Source: an uncultured Prevotella sp. | GTDB lineage: Bacteria; Bacteroidota; Bacteroidia; Bacteroidales; Bacteroidaceae | DNA: 51,783 nt | Direction of reading: 5' to 3' | NCBI GenBank assembly: GCA_900551055.1 | Contig: URUK01000017.1 | Span: 1 to 51,783, forward strand | Made by a program: the position numbers and the translations under genes | Shown here: positions 15,993 to 24,844 of the stretch, piece by piece | Numbering within the stretch: the first letter of the stretch is position 1 | How the letters are laid out: every line of letters starts with the position of its first letter | The notes under the pieces: generated by a model | The model's database searches: none | What the model saw: only the letters and a program-made list of their open reading frames with translations | Told to the model about the DNA's origin: nothing

Positions 15993-18521
15993 TTATTGCT
16001 GCCGGCACGCATCGGCGAAGCTTGCCGCATACTTCTCGCCGAGGCATGCTTCGTAGTTCTTGCAGAAGTTGTCGTACACGTTCTTGGCAATCCCGCGCTT
16101 GTGCCTGCGGCACAATATCTGGCATTGTACGTACAATGCGCGGTCGCTGAAGGGGTCGTGCGCCATTATGGTGCGCGCTATTTCGAGCGACGTGTCGTCG
16201 TCGCCCTTCTGTATGCTCTGCTCGAGCAGGCGCGTCAGCAGGGAGATGGCGGCGTTGGAATAGTCAGACTTGAATTCGTCAAGCCATTCGAACGAGTAGT
16301 TTGGCAGTATCGGGCCTTCAAACAGCAGTTCGAGCGTCCGTGCCTTGGTTTCCTCGTCGTCTTCGCCCGCTTCCATGCGTTTCATCAGGGTGCGTGCCTC
16401 GTGGTAGTCGATGAAGATGTCATTTCCTGTTTCCAGGCGGTAGTAAATCTTGTCGTTTACAACCTCGATGCCGCCCACGCTTTCAAGCAGCTTGCGCAGC
16501 TTCCGCATGTATACGTTGCGGTTGTTGCGTGCCGAGTTCTCGTTCATTTCCTGCCAAAGGGCTTCGTCGAGTGTGTGTATCTCTATGCCCTTGGTGCTCT
16601 TCTCGCTGTACAGCAGCAGTATGAACAGCAGGTTGCGCGTGCGTTTGGTGAAGCTGGCGGTGATGTCCTCGCCGTCCTTGTCGCGCACGACGAACTTGCC
16701 CAGTATGCTTATGCTGCCGCCCTTCGGCGTGTAGTATTTCGGCCTTTCCTTCAGCCCGGCCTCTTTCTGCTCCTCCTCCGCGGCCGTGGCGTTGTACTCG
16801 TGTGCGGCTTGCGGCTTGGGGGCGCGCCGTCTGCGTGCGTATAACACGCCGCCCGCCGCGGCGATTATCACCACGCCTGCAATCCAGTAAGGCCACGTCA
16901 GTCCGCCGTCGCCGTCCGTCGTGGCCGCCGTGTAGCTGTAGTCGTCTTGCAGCGGCAGGTCTATCGACATTATTCTGATGTCGTGCTCGAGCGTGTTGAG
17001 CCGGAAGTTCATCACCACGTAGATTTTGTTTTCCTTCGTGCTGCGGTACATGTCGAATGTCGCGTCCTTGTAGTCGGGCATGTGCCCCATCTCGTCGCTC
17101 ACGATTTTCCATTTCGGCTCGTCAACCCATATCTTTATCATGCGGCCTCCCTTGTGGGTGGTCGCTGCGTAGAAGGTGTTGTCGTCGGGGTTGTACAGCA
17201 TCTCGCTGGCCAGCAGGAAGCTCGTCTGCTGTTCGCCTTCGGTTGTCCAAAGGCTCTCGGCCTTCAGCGTGTTGAGGTCGATGCGTGTCAGGTCATAATA
17301 GTAGCTGCATGGCAGCTCCTGCTCTCCGGTGGCGTTGCCGTAGCCTCCGAACACGTACAGGGCGTTGTCTACCACAGCTGTTGCGGCGCCCGTTCTCGGG
17401 TTGATTTTCGGCGAGTATTCAAGCTCGCGTATGCCGCCTGTCGCCGGGTTGATGCTGAACAGGTTGTTGTGGTATCTGTAAAAGCCGTAGCCTCCGAAGG
17501 TGTATGCCGCCGTGTCAGACGCTACCGCCCATGAGTGGTTGAAGAATTTGGGCTCGTCTTTGGTGGGTTCCGCCTTGCTCCACGTGCCTGTGGCGAAGTC
17601 GAAGTGTGACACGGTGGCGTGCTCGGTGCTGTAAGTGTACAGGTCGCGGCGCGCGTCGTCGTATGCGATGTAGTTCGAGTATTCCATCGCGCGGTATCCT
17701 CCCTTCACGTTGGTTGCCGAAGCCTTGCGCGTAACCGGGTCGAACCGCTTTACCGTCTTGCCGTCCACGATATAGAATATGTTGTCAGCCTGGCTGAACG
17801 TTATCTGCACCTTGTCTTTCGACTTGTATTTCAGCACGCTCTTCCATTTCGTGTGGTTGTCCAATATCCAGCGTCCGTTCCTGGCCGTCGCCGGCGCCTC
17901 GTGCAGGTCGTCAAGGCTCGTGTCGCCGTTGTGCAGGCGCAGGTCCCAGTGGTAAAGGGCCTTCCCTCCGGCGCTTACGCTGATGTCGCGCACGTTGATT
18001 GGCGCCACGTCAACGTAGTTGGGGTCGTCGGTGTGCATGCCGAAGGCCACCGTCGCCTCCGTGCTTTTGCCGAGGTCTACGTTTACAGTGGCTTTCCTGC
18101 CGCCGTATTCGTATGTCAGCTTGTTGTTTTTCTTGTCTATCGTCAGGCTTGCCTTTATGTTCTGTCCGCCTGTCACGTTGCCGCCCACATAGTGTATTTT
18201 CCTGTCCACCACGATAGCCGGACGGTTGCTGTTGAGCTTCGGCATGGAGAATATGGCGTCGAAATGCCGGCCGTCGTCGGTCTTTACGCACATGACATTG
18301 CCGAAGAACGGTTCCCCCTCTCGCAAATCCATGTTGAAAGTCACCTTTAGCCCGTTCCTTATGCTGATGGGCTTGCCGCCGTTCAGCGAGAGCGTGGTGC
18401 GCTTTGCCACCGGTTGCGAGTGTGAGTTGAAGTAAAGTCCGTCGTTGACGGCAAGGCTTTCAGCCACCCAAGCCATCAACAAAGCCAGGCATATTGCAGC
18501 CTTTGAGCTAATGTGTTTCAT
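15993..18521 (-). CDS. Membrane-spanning one-component regulator: kelch sensor, TM helix, winged helix and BTAD
   Basis: 842 residues. Signal peptide (MKHISSKAAICLALLMAWVA...SLA), then a beta-sandwich of LamG/concanavalin type (about 25-210), then a kelch/galactose-oxidase-like propeller (about 240-525, with repeats such as TFGGYGFYRYHNNLFSINPA and LYVFGGYGNA). One transmembrane helix (about 543-562, WPYWIAGVVIIAAAGGVLYA) is followed by RRRR, placing the C-terminus in the cytoplasm. The rest is a SARP/OmpR-type winged helix (about 604-695, TKRTRNLLFILLLYSE and RNVYMRKLRKLLESVGG) and a BTAD tetratricopeptide domain (about 700-842). It should sense a periplasmic glycan and act directly on PUL promoters. 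It is divergent from GH92, the usual place for a PUL regulator. It is not a hybrid two-component system: no kinase or receiver is seen. Confidence 0.85.
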   Translation of the reverse strand: MKHISSKAAICLALLMAWVAESLAVNDGLYFNSHSQPVAKRTTLSLNGGKPISIRNGLKVTFNMDLREGEPFFGNVMCVKTDDGRHFDAIFSMPKLNSNRPAIVVDRKIHYVGGNVTGGQNIKASLTIDKKNNKLTYEYGGRKATVNVDLGKSTEATVAFGMHTDDPNYVDVAPINVRDISVSAGGKALYHWDLRLHNGDTSLDDLHEAPATARNGRWILDNHTKWKSVLKYKSKDKVQITFSQADNIFYIVDGKTVKRFDPVTRKASATNVKGGYRAMEYSNYIAYDDARRDLYTYSTEHATVSHFDFATGTWSKAEPTKDEPKFFNHSWAVASDTAAYTFGGYGFYRYHNNLFSINPATGGIRELEYSPKINPRTGAATAVVDNALYVFGGYGNATGEQELPCSYYYDLTRIDLNTLKAESLWTTEGEQQTSFLLASEMLYNPDDNTFYAATTHKGGRMIKIWVDEPKWKIVSDEMGHMPDYKDATFDMYRSTKENKIYVVMNFRLNTLEHDIRIMSIDLPLQDDYSYTAATTDGDGGLTWPYWIAGVVIIAAAGGVLYARRRRAPKPQAAHEYNATAAEEEQKEAGLKERPKYYTPKGGSISILGKFVVRDKDGEDITASFTKRTRNLLFILLLYSEKSTKGIEIHTLDEALWQEMNENSARNNRNVYMRKLRKLLESVGGIEVVNDKIYYRLETGNDIFIDYHEARTLMKRMEAGEDDEETKARTLELLFEGPILPNYSFEWLDEFKSDYSNAAISLLTRLLEQSIQKGDDDTSLEIARTIMAHDPFSDRALYVQCQILCRRHKRGIAKNVYDNFCKNYEACLGEKYAASFADACRQQ

Positions 18522-18633
18522 GTCAGGCAGTAGTGTTGCTACTTTTGGTTAAACGCTTTGATAATGTTGCGCGGCCTGTGCGCATGTGCGCAGGGGCGTT
18601 GCTTGGCGCCTTGCGGATAAAGGCAGGCTTTTG

Positions 18634-18641
18634 CAAAGGTA
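18634..18641 (-). promoter_or_regulatory. -7 box of the kelch/SARP regulator gene
   Basis: The minus strand reads TACCTTTG, a perfect TAnnTTTG, about 110 nt upstream of ATG 18521. No convincing -33 box is visible. Confidence 0.5.
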
Positions 18642-18757
18642 TATAAAAAAGTTCTGAAAAATATGTTTTTAGGCGAAAAATGCAGTAATATGGACACTTA
18701 ATCGATTTTTAACCGCCTTTTAATCGTTATTTTCCGTATATATTATGCACGCATGGA

Positions 18758-18765
18758 TAATTTTG
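18758..18765 (+). promoter_or_regulatory. -7 box of the GH92 gene
   Basis: TAATTTTG matches TAnnTTTG; the -33 region is weak, as expected if an activator is needed. It implies a start near 18772, so the upstream in-frame ATG at 18753 is excluded as start codon. Confidence 0.55.
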
Positions 18766-18803
18766 CACCTGTCATGAAACGAGTTACCTTAGATTATCTC
18801 TCA

Positions 18804-21080
18804 ATGAAACATTTACATTATCTCTTCGTTAAGTCGGCTGTTGCCATCATGGCTGTCGCTTTCCAAGCGACGGCCTTGGCGGCCGACAAGGAGCCGGTGG
18901 ACTATGTCAACCCTTACATGGGCAACATCAGCCATCTGCTTGTGCCGACGTTTCCAACCGTGCAGCTACCCAACAGCATGCTGCGCGTCTATCCCGTGAG
19001 GGCCGACTATACGGCCGACAAGCTCGGAGGCCTGCCGCTCATCGTGACACACCACCGCGAGCGCTCGGCCTTCAACCTTGATGTATATCAGGGCGACGCG
19101 GCGGCCATCGGCTCGCGCCCGGCAGGCCATACTTACGACAACGAGCGGCTCAGGCCTTATTCGTATTCGGTCTACCTTGACAGCGCGGAGGTGGATGTGG
19201 ACTACGCGGTGTCGCATCAGGCGGCCATATACCGCATCGGCCTGCGCAAGGCCGGCATCCCCTCGTACATTATATTAAGCTCGGCTGACGGGCGTATGGC
19301 CGTGAAGGGCAACGCCGTGAGCGGCTGGCAGAACCTTGACAAGCGCACGAAGGTGTACATCTACGCCGAGCTTGACAAGACACCGGCGGCCACCTATGTC
19401 GTTAAGGGCGGCAAGACCGAAGCCGGAAGCTCGGCCGACGGGCGCGGGGCGTGCATCGCGCTGCGTATGCCCGACGGCTGCGGACGGGTGAAGATGCGCT
19501 ACGGCGTGTCGTTCATCAGCGAGGAACAGGCCGCACGCAACCTCAGGCGTGAAATCCCCTCATACGACTTCGCCGCGGTGAAGGCCGCAGGCCGCCGCGC
19601 GTGGAACGAGGCTTTGGGCCGCATCGAGATATCGGGCGGCAACCGTAAGGACAAGGAAGTGTTCTACACCTCAATGTACCGCTATTATGAAAGGCAAATC
19701 TGCATGAGCGAGGACGGCCGCTATTACAGCGCGACTGACGGCAAGGTGCATGACGACGGGGGACGTCCTTACTATACCGACGACTGGGTGTGGGACACTT
19801 ACCGCGCTGCGCATCCGCTGCGCGCGCTGCTCGAACCGGGCAAGGAAGCCGACATTGTGAACTCTCTCGTGACTATGGCCGTGCAGGGCGACAGCCTTTG
19901 GATGCCGACGTTCCCCGAGTCGACGGGCGACTCGAGGCGCATGAACTCCAACCACGGCGTGGCCGTTGTGGCCGACGCGCTGTGCAAAGGCATTACCGGC
20001 TTCGACGTTGAGACGGCCTACCGCGCCTGCATCGGCGGCATATATAACAAGTCGCTTGCGCCTTGGTCGGGCACGAACCCCGGCGGATGGCTCAACAGGT
20101 TCTACATAGAGCACGGCTACATCCCCTCGCTCCGCCCCGGAGAGAAGGAGTGGCTGCCCGACGTCAACCGCCACGAACGCCGCCAGCCGATAGCCGTGAC
20201 GCTTGGGACGGCCTACGACGAGTGGTGCCTCTCGCGCATTGCGGCATACCTCGGGCTTGACAAGGACCGCGCGAAATATGAACGCCGCGCGATGAACTAC
20301 CGCAACGTGTACAACCCGGCGACGCGCTTCTTCCATCCGAAGGACTCGGCTGGCAACTTCATCAGCCCGCTGGACTACGCCTTCGACGGCGGCATGGGCG
20401 CGCGCGACTATTACGGCGAGAACAACGGATGGGTGTACCGCTGGGACGTTCCGCACAGCATAGCCGACCTTATCAGCCTGCACGGCGGCGCGGAGCAGTT
20501 CAACGCCGACCTCGACCAGACGTTCCGCGAGCCGCTGGGACGCAGCAAGTTCGAGTTCTATGCCATGATACCCGACCATACAGGCAACGTGGGCCAGTTC
20601 TCGATGGCCAACGAACCGTCGCTCCACATACCTTATCTATATAACTATTCAGGCCGCCCGTGGATGACGCAGAAGCGCATAAGGAAACTGCTTGACGAGT
20701 GGTTCCGCTCCGATTTGATGGGCGTTCCCGGCGACGAGGACGGCGGCGGAATGTCATCGTTCGTGGTATTCTCGATGATGGGCATATACCCCGTCACTCC
20801 CGGCCTGCCGGTTTACAACATAGGCAGCCCCGTGTTCCCCCTCGTGAGGATTCACCTTGACGGCGGAGGCGTGTTTGAAATCGAGGCCCGCGGAGCGTCG
20901 CGCGACAACAAGTACATCCAGTCGGCGCAGCTCAACGGCAAGGAATGGGCGAAGCCGTGGCTGACCCATGACGACGTGAAGGCCGGAGGCCGCCTTGTGC
21001 TGCAGATGGGCGATACCGCCAACAAGCAGTGGGGCGCGCGCCCGGAGGACGCTCCGCCGTCGGGGATTGACGTGAAATAA
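18804..21080 (+). CDS. GH92 alpha-mannosidase
   Basis: 758 residues from ATG 18804 (signal peptide MKHLHYLFVKSAVAIMAVAF...ALAADK). The two-domain GH92 layout is visible: an N-terminal beta-sandwich (DYVNPYMGNISHLLVPTFPT, GLPLIVTHHRE), then an (alpha/alpha)6 barrel with DDWVWDTYRAAHPL, FPESTGDSRRMNSNHG and the signature EDGGGMSSFVVFSMMGIYPV. GH92 enzymes are calcium-dependent exo-alpha-mannosidases acting with inversion on alpha-1,2-, 1,3-, 1,4- or 1,6-linked mannose in N-glycans and yeast mannan. ATGs at 18753 and 18774 are upstream of or at the predicted transcription start. It is divergent from the PUL regulator. Confidence 0.95.
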   Translation: MKHLHYLFVKSAVAIMAVAFQATALAADKEPVDYVNPYMGNISHLLVPTFPTVQLPNSMLRVYPVRADYTADKLGGLPLIVTHHRERSAFNLDVYQGDAAAIGSRPAGHTYDNERLRPYSYSVYLDSAEVDVDYAVSHQAAIYRIGLRKAGIPSYIILSSADGRMAVKGNAVSGWQNLDKRTKVYIYAELDKTPAATYVVKGGKTEAGSSADGRGACIALRMPDGCGRVKMRYGVSFISEEQAARNLRREIPSYDFAAVKAAGRRAWNEALGRIEISGGNRKDKEVFYTSMYRYYERQICMSEDGRYYSATDGKVHDDGGRPYYTDDWVWDTYRAAHPLRALLEPGKEADIVNSLVTMAVQGDSLWMPTFPESTGDSRRMNSNHGVAVVADALCKGITGFDVETAYRACIGGIYNKSLAPWSGTNPGGWLNRFYIEHGYIPSLRPGEKEWLPDVNRHERRQPIAVTLGTAYDEWCLSRIAAYLGLDKDRAKYERRAMNYRNVYNPATRFFHPKDSAGNFISPLDYAFDGGMGARDYYGENNGWVYRWDVPHSIADLISLHGGAEQFNADLDQTFREPLGRSKFEFYAMIPDHTGNVGQFSMANEPSLHIPYLYNYSGRPWMTQKRIRKLLDEWFRSDLMGVPGDEDGGGMSSFVVFSMMGIYPVTPGLPVYNIGSPVFPLVRIHLDGGGVFEIEARGASRDNKYIQSAQLNGKEWAKPWLTHDDVKAGGRLVLQMGDTANKQWGARPEDAPPSGIDVK

Positions 21081-21115
21081 TCTTCTTCATATAACATAGA
21101 CAATCGATGATTTGC

Positions 21116-21203
21116 GAAAGGCCGTCTTTTACACGATAAAAGGCGGCCTTTTACATTGCAAGAGACGGCCTTTGGGAACGTGAAAGACGGCCTTTTGGAA
21201 AAG
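21116..21203. repeat. 22-bp palindromic repeat array C (4 units)
   Basis: Units start at 21116, 21138, 21160 and 21182 with an exact 22-bp step. Unit 1 (AAAGGCCGTCTTTT) is the exact complement of unit 4 (AAAAGACGGCC-type core). The array lies between the GH92 stop and the SusC promoter and separates the two transcription units; 21204-21430 shows nothing else. Confidence 0.85.
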
Positions 21204-21437
21204 GCGGGAAGGCGAGAGGGCGGAAAGGTGGGGACAAGGCTTGCGTCTTGCCGATTGGGCGCCACGAGCCAGTTCTTTGTACATGGAAGGTATGTCGCTT
21301 CCGACCGGTAAGCCAGCCCCTGCCGGTGCTCTTGCCGCGAAATGTTAAATGTCGGGGAAATGCGATTAATTGTCGATTTATGCGAATTTTAATTGTACGG
21401 TTAAGCCTGATTTTACGCTTTTTTATTCGCGAATGCT

Positions 21438-21445
21438 TAATTTTG
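21438..21445 (+). promoter_or_regulatory. -7 box of the SusC-SusD operon
   Basis: TAATTTTG, 75 nt upstream of the SusC ATG and identical to the GH92 -7 box. The -33 region is TTTTACG, only weakly consensus, which fits activator-dependent expression. Confidence 0.55.
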
Positions 21446-21520
21446 CAGTTGTTTAACAATCATGGACGCAAAATACCTTTAACCAAAAGATTTATTAATT
21501 AACGACAAAATCTCTAATTT

Positions 21521-24500
21521 ATGAAAAAACTCTTATCAGAAACGTGCAGACGGAGATTGGGTGCGGCTTTAGCCATGCTGCTGCTCTTCGTGTGTGCGGC
21601 GTCGGCGCAAAACAAGCGAGTTGCCGGCTCTGTAGTCGACGGCAATGGCGACCCGTTGCCTGGTGCCACGATACAAGTCGTAGGCAATTCAAACCTCGGT
21701 ACGACGACAGACATCAACGGCCGGTTCTCCATCGATGTGCCGCAAAATTCGGTTTTGCAGTTCAGCTTCATAGGCTACAAGGAGCATCAGGTGAGGGCTT
21801 CGGCGGCCAACGACCACATGAAAGTCATGCTGACAGAAGACTCACAGGAGCTTGACGATGTGGTTGTGACCGCACTCGGCATCAGCCGTGAGGCCAAGTC
21901 CCTGGGTTATGCACGCCAGAGCGTCGACACGGAATCAATGCTCGATGCGCGCGACCCCAACCTCCTCAACAGCTTGAGCGGCAAGGTGTCAGGTGTGAAC
22001 ATCATCTCGAACGGCGGCCCGATGGCCTCGACCCGTGTCGAAATCCGCGGTAACAACTCCATCACCGGCAACAACCAGCCGCTTTACGTGGTTGACGGTG
22101 TGCCAATCATGAACGACATGGGTGAGTCAGGAGACCTTGACTACGGTAACCCGGCATCGTTCATCAGCCCCGACGACGTGGAGTCGATAGAAGTACTTAA
22201 AGGTGCGAATGCGTCCGCACTCTACGGTTCGGAGGCTGCCAACGGCGTAATCCTCATCACTACGAAGAAGGCGTCGAAGCGTCCGGGTATCGGCGTGTCT
22301 TACGACTATAACATGCAGTTCTCGTTCCTGCGCGAGTATCCTACTTACCAAAATGTTTACGGAACCGCGGGAAACATCAGTTTCGGAGCAAACTCTGCGT
22401 TCAACTACTATGGTAATGGTTCGAAGAACGGTTACAGCTACGACAACGATCTTCCCTATGGCATATATGTCTATAACTGGGACAACAAGGACCAGCGTTC
22501 TTGGGGATTGCCTATGCTTGGCTTCGATGTAGTGGGACGCAACAACGAAATCCGCAGTTACTCGCCCGCCAAGAAATCAATCACCGAGATGTATGAGACT
22601 GGTCTTCAGATTACCAACAGCGTGTCTATCGACAAGGTGTTCAATGGTGCGGCCATCCGCCTGAGCTATACAGGCACGATATATGACGGTATCCTAAAGA
22701 ACTTCAACGACATGAAGCGTCACAATTTCAGTGCTAACGCCAATGCGTCGCTGGCAAAATGGCTTAGCTTTGACTTGTCGGTGAACTACCAGCTCGAGGA
22801 TGTTGACAACCGTGATTTCAAGGGAGACTCCAACCGCAACCCGTTGCGTGCCGTGATGAACATGCCGCGTGACGCCACGTTGGACGAGCTTCTGCCTTAT
22901 AAGCGTGAGGACGGTTCGCCGTATACATACGGTGCGGCCAACTTCTACAACCCATACTGGCTGCTCAACGAGTGTGTCAACGGTGACGACCGAAATGCAT
23001 TCCGCGGCATACTTACATTCAACATCAAGCCTTTCAAGGGCTTCACACTCCGTCTGCGCGGAGCTATGGAGCGCATAAACAAGAAGGGATGGAAGTTTGA
23101 CAACTATTATACTATGTGGGACATCGACGGCCGTTACGAGAACTTCAACGAGGCATCGAAGAACGACCAGTTCGAGGCTGTGGCGATGTACAACACCAAC
23201 TGGGAGAATGGATTGTCACTTAGTGCAAGTGCTGGTACGTCTTATCAGAAGAACAGGTTTGATAAAGTGCAGAACGTTGTCAACTCTCTTGCTGTGCCTG
23301 ACAACATCTCTCTGTCGAACAACGCGTCAATCGTGACGGCATCACAGTCATACAATGGCAAAGAGAAGCAGGGCGTATTCGGAACCGTGTCTCTCGGATG
23401 GAGGGGCGCCTATATTGACGGTAGCTTCCGTAACGACTGGTCGAGTACACTTCCAAAGGACAACAACTCTTACTTCTACTGGTCTGCCAGCGGTGCATGG
23501 GTGATTACCGACATGTTCCCGAAAATAAAGAACAAGGTGCTTTCATTCGCCAAGGTGCGCGCATCTTATGCGAAAGTAGGTAACGATGCCGGTTTTGACC
23601 GTCTCTATGACAGTTACGGCTACGGAGGAATATTCCGCACAAACATGGCTTGGTTCACAGGTGACGCTCTTCGCAAGAATCCTAACCTGAAGCCGGAGAC
23701 AACGACTTCAACAGAGGTAGGCGCCGAGCTGCATTTCCTCAACGACCGCTTGACGTTCGATGTCACATACTATTCAAAGGCAACACGCGACCAGATTGTA
23801 GAGTCGGCACTGTCATACCTTTCCGGATACCAGCGTGTCATGATGAACTCTGGTGAAATAACTAACAAAGGTTGGGAAATATCTGTGTCGGGAACGCCTA
23901 TAAAGACGAAGGATTTTGAATGGCGTACAACCCTCAACTGGTCTATGAACAATTCCATGGTTGAGTCTCTTCCAGACGGAATAGAAAGGATACAGATTGG
24001 TAGTGGAATGTATGATACCAGGACATTCGCCGAGGTGGGCAAGCCTTACGGCGTGATGTATGTTAACACTTTCAAGCGCGATGAAGAAGGACACATACTT
24101 TGCACAGCCGACGGTTCACCGCTCGAGGCAGCCGAGCAGAAGTGCATCGGCTCAGTGGAAGCTGACTGGCGTGGTGGCTGGCAAAACACTTTCCGTTACG
24201 GCAACCTCTCCGCTTCAATCATGATTGACTTCCAGAAAGGTGGTATGTTCCTCTCGCAGACAAGTTTGCTGGGTGCTACCGACGGACAGACCATTCAGTC
24301 GCTCTACGGAAGGGATTACATATTGTTCTCACGTAAGATTCTTAACGAGAAAGACCAAGAGCGTTGGGGCTTCATGGATCCTGAGTTCGCAATGTCCAAT
24401 GTCCAGTATTCGCAGATATATCCCGACTGGGCACGTCCGAAGGGTGTGCAGCTTGACAACTGTGTTTACGATGAGAGCGCGGGACCTGAATTGGCTGGCA

Positions 24501-24829
24501 AGCCGGTGACCGGTGCATGGGCTACTCCCGAGAATTACTGGCTGCACTATACACGCCGCAACATCGAGCGTTTCGTTTACGACGCTTCTTACATCAAGTT
24601 GCGTGAAATCACCGTAAGCTACGACTTCCCGAAGAAGTGGTTTGCAAAAACACCTATCCGCTCTTTGAGGCTTTCAGCCGTTGGACGCAACATTGCCACG
24701 CTGTTCAGCAACTGCCCGAAAGGTCTTGACCCACAGTCTACCAGTACCACAGGCAACGCCCAGGGTTACGAGCGAGGCTTCAACCTGCCCGAGGCTACAT
24801 ACGGATTTGACATAAAGGTTACTTTCTAA
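21521..24829 (+). CDS. SusC/RagA-family TonB-dependent outer-membrane transporter
   Basis: 1102 residues. Signal peptide (ending CAASAQ), an N-terminal carboxypeptidase-regulatory-like domain (VAGSVVDGNGDPLPGATIQV, about 30-110), a TonB-box-like acidic stretch before DDVVVTALGI, a plug (SGVNIISNGGPMASTRVEIR, PLYVVDGVPI, about 120-230) and a 22-strand barrel ending FDIKVTF. No STN domain, so no direct anti-sigma signalling is expected. It imports glycan fragments with its SusD lid, 15 bp downstream. First gene of a four-gene operon with gaps of 13-18 bp. Confidence 0.97.
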   Translation: MKKLLSETCRRRLGAALAMLLLFVCAASAQNKRVAGSVVDGNGDPLPGATIQVVGNSNLGTTTDINGRFSIDVPQNSVLQFSFIGYKEHQVRASAANDHMKVMLTEDSQELDDVVVTALGISREAKSLGYARQSVDTESMLDARDPNLLNSLSGKVSGVNIISNGGPMASTRVEIRGNNSITGNNQPLYVVDGVPIMNDMGESGDLDYGNPASFISPDDVESIEVLKGANASALYGSEAANGVILITTKKASKRPGIGVSYDYNMQFSFLREYPTYQNVYGTAGNISFGANSAFNYYGNGSKNGYSYDNDLPYGIYVYNWDNKDQRSWGLPMLGFDVVGRNNEIRSYSPAKKSITEMYETGLQITNSVSIDKVFNGAAIRLSYTGTIYDGILKNFNDMKRHNFSANANASLAKWLSFDLSVNYQLEDVDNRDFKGDSNRNPLRAVMNMPRDATLDELLPYKREDGSPYTYGAANFYNPYWLLNECVNGDDRNAFRGILTFNIKPFKGFTLRLRGAMERINKKGWKFDNYYTMWDIDGRYENFNEASKNDQFEAVAMYNTNWENGLSLSASAGTSYQKNRFDKVQNVVNSLAVPDNISLSNNASIVTASQSYNGKEKQGVFGTVSLGWRGAYIDGSFRNDWSSTLPKDNNSYFYWSASGAWVITDMFPKIKNKVLSFAKVRASYAKVGNDAGFDRLYDSYGYGGIFRTNMAWFTGDALRKNPNLKPETTTSTEVGAELHFLNDRLTFDVTYYSKATRDQIVESALSYLSGYQRVMMNSGEITNKGWEISVSGTPIKTKDFEWRTTLNWSMNNSMVESLPDGIERIQIGSGMYDTRTFAEVGKPYGVMYVNTFKRDEEGHILCTADGSPLEAAEQKCIGSVEADWRGGWQNTFRYGNLSASIMIDFQKGGMFLSQTSLLGATDGQTIQSLYGRDYILFSRKILNEKDQERWGFMDPEFAMSNVQYSQIYPDWARPKGVQLDNCVYDESAGPELAGKPVTGAWATPENYWLHYTRRNIERFVYDASYIKLREITVSYDFPKKWFAKTPIRSLRLSAVGRNIATLFSNCPKGLDPQSTSTTGNAQGYERGFNLPEATYGFDIKVTF

Positions 24830-24844
24830 AAACATAAGACAGAC

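Noticed and set aside
15864..16844. Long plus-strand ORF of 326 codons opposite the regulator gene
   Set aside because: It is the antisense frame of the winged-helix/BTAD region and array B; no family motifs and the wrong codon use. The minus-strand protein is clearly real.
18570..18600. tgtgcgca direct repeats in the regulator leader as an operator
   Set aside because: Only two short copies in GC-rich sequence, without a dyad of convincing length.
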